From: Halorutilus salinus
GTDB taxonomy: Archaea > Halobacteriota > Halobacteria > Halobacteriales > Halorutilaceae
NCBI RefSeq assembly: GCF_026242195.1
Contig: NZ_RKLV01000002.1
Span: 224,753 to 288,752, forward strand
Length of the DNA stretch: 64,000 bases
Direction of reading: 5' to 3'
Below, in pieces: positions 53,986 to 63,948 of this stretch. How positions within the stretch are numbered: position 1 is the stretch's first letter; each line of letters starts with the position of its first letter. The notes under the pieces were generated by a model. The model did no database searches, had not been told where the DNA came from, and saw only the letters and a program-made list of their open reading frames with translations. A program made the position numbers and the translations under genes.

Positions 53986-54531
53986 ATGCCCGACGAGTTC
54001 GCGGTGTATGAATGCCGTAGCTGTGACAACTACGTCCTCTCGACAGCGGCGGATTCGGAGATGACCTGTTGTGGGGGTTCCATAGAAAGGGTCGACCAAC
54101 AGGGGGCGTCGATACAGTCACCGGAGACGAAGCCGCTGTTCAAGCAGGCGTTCGGGACGACCGAGACAGAGATGGAGATATGCCTGTGTGTCATGGACGA
54201 AGGAGAGGCGACAGCGAACGATATCTCAGACGTTCTCGGCGTCGAACGCAGCGTCGTTTCGCGGTACGCAAACCACCTCGTTGAGGTCGGCTTTCTTCAC
54301 AAGTCCGAGCGCAACCTGCGTGAGGGCGGACGTGTCCATGTCTATACGCACGCGACGGGCGAGGAGGTTACGCGTAGCCTCACGCTCGGCTTCTACCGCT
54401 GGGCGGCGGAGGCGACACGTCTCATCGATGAGTTCGGACGCAAGAAGATGGAGCATATGGCTGAATCCGAAGGCTCCGAGAAAGGCGGCGAGGAAGAAGG
54501 CGAAGACGGTGTCGGCGTCTACTGGGAGTGA
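53986..54531 (+). CDS. zinc-knuckle winged-helix regulator, second copy
   Basis: 181 residues, like the protein at 46442: CRSC and CCGG N-terminal cysteines, then EICLCVMDEGEATANDISDVLGVERSVVSRYANHLVEVGFL. C-terminus acidic. Divergent from the aldehyde dehydrogenase across about 100 bases. A thiol or metal sensor is plausible. Start is an ATG with FAVYECRSC soon after. Confidence 0.78.
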   Translation: MPDEFAVYECRSCDNYVLSTAADSEMTCCGGSIERVDQQGASIQSPETKPLFKQAFGTTETEMEICLCVMDEGEATANDISDVLGVERSVVSRYANHLVEVGFLHKSERNLREGGRVHVYTHATGEEVTRSLTLGFYRWAAEATRLIDEFGRKKMEHMAESEGSEKGGEEEGEDGVGVYWE

Positions 54532-54598
54532 CGCGTCCGTGCGTGTCCCGTTCACGGACGCGCTCAGGTTATTATACGCGGTGCATTTTTTAGGATAG

Positions 54599-55075
54599 AT
54601 GGAACGCGGTAAAGAGGTACGTCGAAGGCTCTGGCCGGCGTTCGACGCGGCGCTCGCGCGCGTCGGTGGCTACGCCGTCTCGGACGTGAGCCAGGACCAG
54701 TACGTAGGCACCGCGGGCGCGGACCTGCGCGAGGTTGAGGACAACCTCAGGAGCCTCGGCTTCTCGTTTGAGGTAATCTCGGCTCTCAAACACCGGGCGT
54801 GCCCGAACCGCCGCGACGTGGAGGCGGGTTCGTGGGTACTGCGTGACTCACGACTCTCGTCACATCAGCTACACGTCCACCTTTTCTCCGAGCGCAATGA
54901 GGACACCGCCGACGTCTACGCACACCACGAGAAGAACTGGGTCCGCCACCCGGTGAAACACTACCGTGTTGAGTACTGTAGCTGTGAGAAAGGCGTCGAG
55001 ATGGCGAGGGAGGTACTCTCGGAAGCCCACGTCGAACTCTTCCACAGAGGGCGCGACGAGAGGTGTATGGTATGA
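54599..55075 (+). CDS. conserved protein of unknown function
   Basis: 158 residues, soluble, rich in His and Arg (HQLHVHLFSERN, HHEKNWVRHPVKHYRVEYC). Two-part alpha/beta look but no family recognised. Coupled by ATGA to a small winged-helix gene. An unusual number of histidines and two cysteines (YCSC) might mean metal binding. A TTATACG box lies about 30 bases upstream. Confidence 0.6.
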   Translation: MERGKEVRRRLWPAFDAALARVGGYAVSDVSQDQYVGTAGADLREVEDNLRSLGFSFEVISALKHRACPNRRDVEAGSWVLRDSRLSSHQLHVHLFSERNEDTADVYAHHEKNWVRHPVKHYRVEYCSCEKGVEMAREVLSEAHVELFHRGRDERCMV

Positions 55076-55275
55076 GCAACGTTGACGAACTACCCCCAAG
55101 CGCCAAGCTCGTGCTCAAGGTTCTTGAGGTAGAGGGGGCACACGACAAGGACAAACTCGTAGAATGCACAGGTCTACCTCCCAGTACGGCGCGGTACGCT
55201 ACCGAAATACTCGTCGAGAAGGGTTACGTCGAAAGAAACCACGAAGACGGTGCCGTTGTTTACGCCATCGCCTGA
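55072..55275 (+). CDS. small winged-helix protein
   Basis: 67 residues from ATG 55072, inside the stop overlap of the gene before. Helix-turn-helix: LPPSAKLVLKVLEVEGAHDKDKLVECTGLPPSTARYATEILVEKGYVE. MarR-like or TrmB-like single domain. Likely DNA binding, perhaps with its coupled neighbour. Confidence 0.7.
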   Translation: MSNVDELPPSAKLVLKVLEVEGAHDKDKLVECTGLPPSTARYATEILVEKGYVERNHEDGAVVYAIA

Positions 55276-55337
55276 CTGTGTATGTACTCTGAACGGACGG
55301 GGCACGCGTTTATCACCTCCGGACGTCCGTATCCCTG

Positions 55338-55853
55338 ATGTCAACCGAAACAGCGGATGTCGGTCGAGAAGACTTCCTCAACACGACACCCAGACGTATA
55401 CTCGCTGGCGTCGTCGGCGGCTTCGTCGGTAGCCTCCTCATGGGCGGTATGATGACGATGATGAGACCCGGAACCCTGAACGTCGCTATACCCGCGATGT
55501 ACGGCGTTGAGGGTCCGTCGGCGGTCGCGGGATGGGCTTTCCACGGGTGGCACGGCGTCGTGCTCGGCGCTCTCTACGTCCTCGGCGTCGACAACGTACC
55601 GGGTCTGCGCGAGAGAGCGAGAACCCTCGGCGGCGCGGTCGCAGGCGGCGTCGGGTACGGCGTCGTCACGACCCTCCTACCGGTTCTCGTCATGCCCCTC
55701 TGGCTGTCGACGGTCGGCTTCGCTAACGCGCCGTCGTTCCCGAACCTCGCTTTCCCCGGGACGGTAATGAGCGCGGTTATGCACGCCGTCTACGCCGTAC
55801 CGGTCGCTCTCGCGTACTACGCCGTCGGACGCGGGACGGGCGAAGCGGAGTAA
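55338..55853 (+). CDS. multi-pass membrane protein, same family as 45495
   Basis: 171 residues, one unit of the family seen doubled at 45495. GGFVGSLLMGGMMTMM, MYGVEGPSAVAGWAFHGWHGVVLGALYV and MPLWLSTVGFANAPSFPNL match the pattern of that protein (LYGLEGAAAGLVMHTFHSVVF..., MPLWLQSIGFEYAPEAPN). It retains the two His. Function unknown. Confidence 0.72.
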   Translation: MSTETADVGREDFLNTTPRRILAGVVGGFVGSLLMGGMMTMMRPGTLNVAIPAMYGVEGPSAVAGWAFHGWHGVVLGALYVLGVDNVPGLRERARTLGGAVAGGVGYGVVTTLLPVLVMPLWLSTVGFANAPSFPNLAFPGTVMSAVMHAVYAVPVALAYYAVGRGTGEAE

Positions 55854-55884
55854 ACGTAATTACCCCGCACCTCTTTTCTCCGGC

Positions 55885-57135
55885 GTGCGCTTAGACGACT
55901 ACGTCGATATCGAGGTCGAGGACGACGACCGCCGTCTCCGTAGACTCGCGCAGGAGAAGTCGTACGAGGTCCTCGACTACCTCGACGGCTTCGACGACCG
56001 TTTCGAGGAGGTGCGACAGGGCGACTCGCTCTTCGGTAGCACGTCGCCGTCGGTGTTCGTCGGACGGTCGAACTATCCGCGCGTCCCCGTCGGTGTCCTC
56101 TCCCCCGTCGGCGAGGAGGAGGACGCCGACGACTTCACGACGGACAGCGACTGGTTCGACCGCGGTATGGGTATCGAAGGCGTCCTGCGCCGCCGCACCG
56201 GCTTGCTAAACTCGCGCCGCGAGACGGCTGTCGACGTGGCGGACGCGACGACGCGTTTCGTCGACGCATCGCGCGAGGTGGCTATGGCGGACGAACCTGT
56301 CGATGTCGAGGTGCGGTTGCGCGACGACCCGGACGTCGACGTCTCGCTGGACAACGTCCGCGCGCCGACCGGACCGAACGTGACCGCGCGGGACGCCCAA
56401 CTCGCCGAAAACCCTTCGGTGCCACGTGCGGTCGAGAAGGCTTTCGGCGACGACGACTGGAAGGCGGAGGGTGCGGTGGCTTATCTGTACGACAAGGGCT
56501 TCGACGTCTATGAGATAGACGACGTCTTCTCGGCGGGTGCGGTCGGTCAGGGCGAAAACCGCCGTCTCGTCCCGACGCGGTGGTCTATCACCGCCGTCGA
56601 CGATATCGTGGGGAAGCATATCCACGACGGGATACGCGACCACCCGTCCGTCGATGAGACGCGCGTCTACGTCGAGGAGTACATGGGAAACCGTTACTGG
56701 GTAATACTCGCGCCCGGGCGGTGGGAGTACGAACTCGTCGAGGTCAAGTCTCCGGGGAACGTCTGGAACCCATCGGACGACGAACATTACGTCGGTAGCG
56801 CCAACGAAGGTTTCGAGGGACGGTCGTCGTACGTTGACGAAACCTCGGGGGCATACTACGCCTCCCGCCTCGGCGTCCTCGAACACCTGCGCGAGGAGCG
56901 CAGACAGGCGAAGGCTCTCGTCGTACGCGAGGCAACCGACGCCTACTGGGCACCGGTCGGCGTCTGGCAGATACGCGAGAGCGTCCGTAACGTCTTCAAC
57001 GACGAGGGCGCGACCTCGGAGACGTTCCACAAGGCGGCGCGTCAGGTCCTCGAACGTCTGCCTGTTTCGGAGGAGCGTTTCCGTCGCAAGTCGGCGATGT
57101 ATAGCGGCGTTCAGACGGGACTCGACAGCTTTTAG
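55885..57135 (+). CDS. nreA: DNA repair protein NreA
   Basis: 416 residues, GTG start. SVFVGRSNYPRVPVGVLSP at the N-terminus, RRLVPTRWSITAVDDIVGK in the middle and a C-terminal QTGLDSF, a PCNA-interacting (PIP-like) box, identify NreA (DUF650/651). NreA works with PCNA in repair of mitomycin and UV type damage in haloarchaea. The N-terminal zinc cysteines present in some relatives are absent here. Overlaps the convergent regulator by four bases. Confidence 0.88.
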   Translation: MRLDDYVDIEVEDDDRRLRRLAQEKSYEVLDYLDGFDDRFEEVRQGDSLFGSTSPSVFVGRSNYPRVPVGVLSPVGEEEDADDFTTDSDWFDRGMGIEGVLRRRTGLLNSRRETAVDVADATTRFVDASREVAMADEPVDVEVRLRDDPDVDVSLDNVRAPTGPNVTARDAQLAENPSVPRAVEKAFGDDDWKAEGAVAYLYDKGFDVYEIDDVFSAGAVGQGENRRLVPTRWSITAVDDIVGKHIHDGIRDHPSVDETRVYVEEYMGNRYWVILAPGRWEYELVEVKSPGNVWNPSDDEHYVGSANEGFEGRSSYVDETSGAYYASRLGVLEHLREERRQAKALVVREATDAYWAPVGVWQIRESVRNVFNDEGATSETFHKAARQVLERLPVSEERFRRKSAMYSGVQTGLDSF

Positions 57136-57878
57136 AGGTACTCGTCCCCCTCCTTCCTGTACCTCTCGTAGACACGTTCGCCCCAGACGTAGGCGTCCTC
57201 ACCGTCGGTGTCGACGGCGGCTTCCACCTCGCCGCGTTCCGTGTCGTGTGCACCGACGTACACGTGCGTGCCGGTCAGTGCGACGGTTGCCGTCGGTGTT
57301 CCGTGGACGTACACGGATACGGAGCCGTCGTCAGAGAGACCTCCGAGGCTGGCTGAAGCGATATCCTCAGGGCAGACGACGGCTACGGTACCACCGTCCG
57401 AAACAACCTTTTCCACACGTCTGAAGGCGACGGGAGCCGACGATGAACCCCCGACGAGCCTAACCTCCTCCGCGGAGTCGAGAAGGCTCTTGAGCCTCCA
57501 TTCGGGTTCGTAGGGGTCACCCTCGTCGGAGACGGTCACCTTCCCGTCGTCGAAAAGCGACGGGTCGAAGCCTATGTCGCGTGGCAGTAGCTCCGCAACG
57601 GGCCTCATCCTTTCGAGCTTTGTCGCGGAGTCACGAAGCTCCACCACCTCGTTTAGTAGAGCCTCGCCAAGGGGTGTGAGACGGTAGGAGCCTTGGCTGT
57701 CTACAACCCCGCGTTGCTCAAGCCTGTCGAGGATTCTGTGTGCGGTCGATGTGGATACGTCGGCGACCTCCTCGACCTCGGTCGGTTCCATGGAGCCTCC
57801 GTTCAGGGCGCGCAGAACGTCCTCGTACCTGAGCGCCTCGACGAGCGCGCCCTCCGTGTCTACACTGTCGTTCTCCAT
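57132..57878 (-). CDS. FilR1-type winged-helix regulator A
   Basis: 248 residues. Winged helix (PTEVEEVADVSTSTAHRILDRLEQRGVV) and FilR1-type sensor domain. The stop of the upstream paralogue at 57879 is next to its ATG at 57878, so the pair forms one operon. The C-terminus DAYVWGERVYERYR is shared with that paralogue (EAYAWGERVYERYR). Confidence 0.78.
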   Translation of the reverse strand: MENDSVDTEGALVEALRYEDVLRALNGGSMEPTEVEEVADVSTSTAHRILDRLEQRGVVDSQGSYRLTPLGEALLNEVVELRDSATKLERMRPVAELLPRDIGFDPSLFDDGKVTVSDEGDPYEPEWRLKSLLDSAEEVRLVGGSSSAPVAFRRVEKVVSDGGTVAVVCPEDIASASLGGLSDDGSVSVYVHGTPTATVALTGTHVYVGAHDTERGEVEAAVDTDGEDAYVWGERVYERYRKEGDEYL

Positions 57879-58709
57879 CTACGCGAAGGCTTCTTGCATC
57901 CCAAAGCCTATCCTCTCGAAGACCTCCTCGGTGTCGAACCTCTCGAACATACCGTCGGACTCGTCGCGGTACCGTTCGTAGACGCGCTCGCCCCATGCGT
58001 AGGCTTCGTCGTCCTCTGTGTCGGCGAAAACCTCAAGCCTCCCGTCATCGGCGTGCCCGCCGACCGCGACACGGTCGTCGAACAGAGCGACGGAGAACGG
58101 CGGGTTGTCGTGGACACGTATATCCATGTTCCTAACCAGACCTTCGACCGTCTCCTCCGAAACCGTGTCGAAGCTCGTTTCGACGACCGCCTCAGGACAG
58201 ACTATCTCCGTCTTCCTTCCCTCGGCGACGAGCCTCTGTTTCTCCTCCCAGAACATCGGCGTCGCCGTCGAGACGACGAGAAGACGGAGTTGGTCGGTCT
58301 CACGGAGTAGCTCAAGACACCGTTCGCCCGGTCTGTACGGGTTCTTCGGGGTAGAAGCCGCAACCGTACCGCGTTTGAACGGCTCCGTGTCGAACCCGAC
58401 CCCGTGTCTGTCCGCCGACTCTATCACTGTACCGAGGCTTCTGACCTTCGAGACACCGTCACGGAAACTCTCGACCTCGCGCGCGACGACCTCGCCCGTG
58501 GGCGTGAGCCTGTACTCACCCGGATCCGCACGTTCCACGATACCGTCGTCTCTCAGGGAGCTTAGAATCCTGTGCGCCGTCGACGACGACACCCCCTCTA
58601 CCTCCTCTACACGGCTCCTTTCGACGGTTCCCTCCCGCATCGACGCCAGTACCCTCCCCCTTCTGACGTACTCCGTGAGACAGCCGTTGTTGTCTGTACC
58701 CATACCCAT
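57879..58709 (-). CDS. FilR1-type winged-helix regulator B
   Basis: 276 residues from ATG 58709 (MGMGTDNN); ATG 58703 is equally possible. HTH: VEEVEGVSSSTAHRILSSLRDDGIV. Middle sensor domain with FDTEPFKRGTVAAS, and the C-terminus described for A. A TATA-like GAATATAG lies about 22-27 bases upstream, so leaderless. Divergent from the GLUG surface protein, with inverted repeats between, which suggests it controls that gene. Confidence 0.78.
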   Translation of the reverse strand: MGMGTDNNGCLTEYVRRGRVLASMREGTVERSRVEEVEGVSSSTAHRILSSLRDDGIVERADPGEYRLTPTGEVVAREVESFRDGVSKVRSLGTVIESADRHGVGFDTEPFKRGTVAASTPKNPYRPGERCLELLRETDQLRLLVVSTATPMFWEEKQRLVAEGRKTEIVCPEAVVETSFDTVSEETVEGLVRNMDIRVHDNPPFSVALFDDRVAVGGHADDGRLEVFADTEDDEAYAWGERVYERYRDESDGMFERFDTEEVFERIGFGMQEAFA

Positions 58710-58751
58710 GGTTGGAATACTACCCCCCTGCACTATATTCTTTCGCCGGTA

Positions 58752-58822
58752 TCCCATATTCTGGGAAATTTTCATTTCGTAGGTAATTATTACAAAATGA
58801 AATGATAAAACTCATTAAATAT
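58752..58822. promoter_or_regulatory. operator/promoter region of the surface protein
   Basis: AT-rich. TCCCA/TGGGA around TATTC at 58752-58766; TTCATTT at 58771-58777 against AAATGAA at 58795-58801, with GTAAT-T-ATTAC at 5883-93 (58783-58793) inside. TTAAATAT at 58815-58822 is a TATA box 27-34 bases before the ATG at 58849. The repeats are placed to bind a dimeric regulator such as gene B. Confidence 0.55.
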
Positions 58823-58848
58823 TTACGTTTAGGTTCTGACCGTGTACT

Positions 58849-61800
58849 ATGGACACAAACAGGTACCCTGACACACACGGGAGTAAATCCGGCGGCGTAT
58901 CGGTTCTCAAAGGGCTGGCGATAATGATTCTCCTCACCGGTCTCGGACTCCTCTTGCTCGCGGGTATGGCAACCGATACAGCGGCGGCGCAGTCTACGGC
59001 ACCCGACTGCGGGACGGTCAGCTATGCGACGGACGCCGGAGGTAGCTACGAGGTAACGAACGTCAGTCAGTTGCAGTGTATGGGTAACGCGAGTACGGGT
59101 ACATCGTTGAACGATGACTTCGTGCTCACTCAGGACATCGACGCTTCAGGGACGGAGCAGTGGAACGGCGGTAACGGCTTCAACCCTGTCGGAACCGACA
59201 GCAGTCGGTTCGCCGGGACGTTCGACGGCGCGAACAACACAATCGCGGATCTAAAGATAGATCGAACCAGTGGGGCTGTCGGTCTGTTCGGATCCACCGG
59301 CACTAATGCCGAGATAGAAGACGTAACCCTCACCGCCGCCGACGTGACGTACGGTAGTACCGACGGTGGTGGCGTTCTCGCCGGCACGAACAGAGGGACA
59401 GTAACGAACGTGATCGCCGGCGGGACGGTGACAGTCACCGACGGCAGATCCGACGCCGGTGGTCTCATCGGACTCAACGAGGGAACGGTTGGTTACTCCG
59501 ATGCCGATGTGGACGTAAGCGGCGAACCGGGCAGTACCGGCTTCGTAGGCGGACTCGTCGGAACACAACAGAGCGGCGGTACGGTACACAACTCGTCCGC
59601 GACGGGCGATGTCTTGACAGACAGTAGCAGGGTCGGCGGACTCGTCGGTTCGAACGGTCAGTTCGGCGTTGCAGTGATCCGTGACTCGTACGCTACCGGT
59701 GACGTCGAAGGAACCAGCAATGTTGGTGGACTTGCCGGAGACCAGCAGTCCTTCGACGCGGTCACTCAGCGATCCTACGCTACCGGGAACGTCACCGGCA
59801 ATGATAGTAACGTAGGCGGACTTGTCGGTGATCAGTACTGAGGTACCATCGAAGGGTCGTATGCGACCGGCAACGTCACCGGAGAAGATGGAGCAAACAG
59901 TATCGGCGGTCTCGTCGGATCGAATGCGGCTACGATCAATCGGTCGAACGCGACCGGTGACGTTACCGGAAAGGATGGAGGAACCGTCGCCGAGCAGGTC
60001 GGTGGGCTTGTTGGCGTCAACACAGGTGGAACTGTCGAGACATCGTTCGCTGAGGGTAATACCACCGGAACCAATAACGTGGGCGGATTAGTCGGTAAGA
60101 ATCTACAGGATTCCGATCCCGGCATCGTCAGGGACTCGTACGCGACCGGTGCCGTCGACGGTGAGGAACGTGTGGGCGGACTCGTCGGCTTCAGCGATGA
60201 TGGTACGGTTGAGTCATCGTTCGCAGAGGGAGATACTACCGGAATCAATAACGTGGGCGGACTCGTCGGTAAGAATCTAGCTGTTTACGCTCCCGGTAGG
60301 ATCAACGACTCATACGCGACGGGCGACGTCACAGGCTATGACGTCGTACGCGAGGGCGCGGGCGCAGGCTCCGGGAACGACGTGGGCGGACTCATCGGCT
60401 TCAACGATGATGGCAACGCCACGACGTCGTACGCAACCGGAAACGTCTCTGGCTCTGAAGATGTTGGCGGACTCATCGGCGTGAACAACGGTACAGCCAG
60501 CCGGTCGTACGCGACGGGAAACGTTTCCGGCAACTTCGGTGGAGGACTTGTTGGTGCCAACGAGGATGACGGTACAGTCGAGGAGTCATACGCGACGGGG
60601 AACGTCTCGGGCGGTTTTGCCGTAGCAGGACTTGCCGGTCTCAACGACGGGATCGTTGAGAATACGTACGCGACGGGGATGCCGACGGGCACCGATACCG
60701 CAGAAGGACTCGTTTCTATCAATACTGAGGGCACGGTCACGGAGTCGTACTGGGACGTGAACACGACGAATCAGTCTTCCTCCGCCGGCGGGACGGGGCT
60801 TACGACCGAACAGCTAAAGAGTAACACGTCCCTCACCGGCTTCAACTTCGCCGGAACATGGGATGTCGTCGATAACAGTAGCTACATCTCGTACCCATAC
60901 CTACGCGACAACACACAGACGCCCGCGCCGGGTCTTACATCCGTACAGGGAGGTTCTGAATCGCCGTACTCCGGTGGCGACGGTTCGGCGTCAAATCCGT
61001 ACCAGATTTCGGACTGGGAGGAACTGAACAACATGCGCGAGAACCTCAACGCTAACTTCACGCTGGTCAACGACCTGAACGAAACGACGACGGGGTACGA
61101 TACCGTGGCGAACACGACGGCGAACAACGGAAATGGATTCGCTCCCGTTGGGGACTCCGGCGGTTCTTTCGACGGTAGCCTTGACGGGTCGGGGCATAAC
61201 GTGACGGGACTGACGATCAACCGGACGGGTGAAACGAACGTCGGACTGTTCGGCGTGGTCGGTGCCTCGGGAACAGTGGAGAACATATCGGCTGTCGGCG
61301 TCGACATCACACACAACGACCATGTCCCGTTCAGCGACATCGATCCCGCAAACGTAGGTGCCCTCGCCGGACGGAACGACGGTACAGTAACGGGTTCGTC
61401 GGTCGGTGGTGTCGTCTCTGCACCGAGAACGACGGGAGGTCTTGTTGGTAGGAACACGGGAACGGTCAGCACGTCGGTCAGTAGCGTCAACGTACTGGGC
61501 GTTATATTAGACTCCGAATCCAACTCCGGCGAGTATCCCCAACCAGCTGGTGGTCTCGTCGGTCAGAACGACGGAAACGTGACGCGTTCGAACGCGACCG
61601 GCGACGTGGTAATGGGAACCGCCGAAACTTCGGGCGGACTCGTCGGTCAGAACAACGGACTCGTAGAAAGATCAGCTTCGGCGGGAACCGTCAGGGATCC
61701 CGAAGGTGTCAGTACCGGAGGTAGCATAGCAGGCGGTCTGGTCGGTAACAACACAGGTACCGTGAACGCGTCGAAAGCCATCGGCGAGTTCGACGGTGAC

Positions 61801-63948
61801 GCGGGCGAGGCGGGGGGACTCGTCGGTATAAACGACGGTGGCACCGTTCGGCTTTCGTACGCCGACGTGGATGTCACTACCGGCGACACCTCCAGCGGAG
61901 GTCTTGTCGGGAGACAGTACGGAGGTGTCATCGACCGCTCTTACGCAACCGGTGATGTAAACGGCGGAGGGAACCTTAATATTCAGTCTTACGTCGGAGG
62001 TATCGTCGGTGCGGTATCCGAGAACGCGGTCGTGAATAAGTCGTACGCCGTCGGGGATGTACAAGGTACTTTCAGAGCTTCCCCTGACGAGGGCGGACTG
62101 GTGGGTTCGGTATCCGCGGACTCAACCGTACGGAACTCGTACTGGGATACCGGGACAACCGGGCAGGATTCGGCTGTCGAATCAGGCTCCGTAGAGGGGA
62201 GCGTTAGTGAGTTCAGCACGGGAGACGGTCTCGGCAGGGCGAACGCTATGACCGGCTCGGATCCGCCAGAGGCTGGCAACATGTCAGCGTTTGAGTACGT
62301 CGAGACAGACGACCCTAATCCATCGTGGCTTCTCACGAAGGGGTACCCCGTCCTCGTCTGGGACAATACCGACGCCGTAGACACCCCGTTTTTCGCTACG
62401 GAGGTAACCGACGCGAACACCTCCGTACAGCAAGGAGAAACGTTGGAGGTTGAGGCGACGGTTGAGAACATACGCGGCGGAGAAGGAATCCAGACCGTGA
62501 AGCTGGTGTACGACACCGACGGTAGCGGGTTCGAAAGCGGCACGACGGTGGCAGATACCCGGCAGGTTGACGGTCTCGTAGCCGGTTCGTCGGCGGACGT
62601 AACCTTTGAGGATACCGTCGAAAACGGAGACTTCGCGGGCGGTGACTTCGACAACCTCCAAGTCCGTCTCGCTGTAGAGACCGAGAACGACATCGACTTA
62701 CGAACTGTGGACAGGGACGCAGAGGTTGAGGTAGCCGCGGTTTCGAGTACAGGAACCACGCGGAACGCGCTCAAGACCGCGCTCGACAACGGCTTGACCG
62801 ACGCCGGCTCACTCGGCGAATACCTCGTCACACCTGAGACGGCGGCGAACGTCACCGGTGCGGACGCATCTGCCGCCGCAGACGAGTACGATGTCCTCGT
62901 CGTCAACGACTTCGGCGGTGTGCTCAGAGGCGAGGGTACCACGACGACCATACCCGACACGGAGATCGAAGATCTGTATGACGAGATAGACGCGTCTTCG
63001 GATACGCGTATCGTTTCGCTCGATATGGGTAATGGATCGTTCGGTACGCCGGTCTCCAACGCCGTCAGGAAGCGCGCAGACGTACTCGACGACATGGACG
63101 GTGTTCAGACGGCTGACGACGGAACTCCACCGGTTCAGATGCGAATCACGGACAACCACCCTCTGTTCAAGGACGTTGGCTCGGCTGGCGATACCGTTAA
63201 TGTCTACGGACCCTCCATAACCCCAGAGGCTACGGAAGTACCCCAACCTACCCCGGGCTTACCTGCTCCGAGAGCTTGGTTCGTTGGATACACCGGTAAC
63301 TCCTACGCCAACATAACCGAGTCGAGTAGCCCCGGTACCGATGGTTCAGCCGCAGGCGTCACCACGAATGGCAACGAGGTTCTGCTCTCGTTAGGTGGTG
63401 TCGGAGGTCCGGTCAGCCTGACGAACGACGGAGAGCGTATCCTCGCCAACTCCGTTCTGTTCTCGTTTGATACCAACCCAAGTCCTTCTGTACCCTTCTT
63501 CGACGTGACAATAGAAGACGCAAACAGTACCGTAACGGAGGGCGATGAGGTCGTCGTTGAGTATACGGTTGAAAATACCGGTGAAGCAACTGACACGCAG
63601 GATATAGAGTTCCTCATCGGTGGTGTGACCCAAGACACCAAAACAGGAGTAGAACTGTCCGGAAGCGAAGAGGTCTCCGGCGAGTTCAGGTACACGACCG
63701 AGTCGGGTGACGCCCCTGAGATAGACACGGAGGTATCGACGGAGAATGACTCCGACACGCGGACTATCACCGTACAACAGCCCGACGCCGAATTCACCGT
63801 GGACATAATCGACACAACGGTGACGGACGGAGAGGTTCTGGTAGACGTAGACGTGACGAACGTGGGGGATAGTTCCGGTACCCAGACGGTCGAAGCTAAA
63901 ATAGATGGTGAACTGAAAGATTTGGCTCTGGTGAATCGCCATACATGA
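58849..63948 (+). pseudogene. giant GLUG-repeat surface protein, interrupted
   Basis: One frame of about 1,700 codons. Leader: hydrophobic segment IMILLTGLGLLLLAGMA then TAAAQ, a Sec signal peptide. About two dozen GLUG repeats (VGGLVG...SYATGNVTG) from residue 85 to about 1,090, then a domain at about 62400-62760 and CARDB-like repeats near the end. An in-frame TGA at 59839-59841 splits it; the frame stays open after it and continues the repeats (GTIEGSYATGNV). The equivalent place elsewhere reads QYGG, so GGA became TGA. It also ends abruptly at VNRHT in mid-CARDB with no PGF-CTERM anchor. Adhesin or surface protein. Confidence 0.8.

Noticed and set aside
59130..61523. GLUG repeats as a possible CRISPR or DNA-level repeat array
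   Set aside because: The spacing is irregular, the units diverge at DNA level and all stay in one reading frame, so they are protein repeats.
61989..63095. 368-codon minus-strand frame opposite the adhesin
   Set aside because: Low-complexity serine-rich shadow of repeat DNA.
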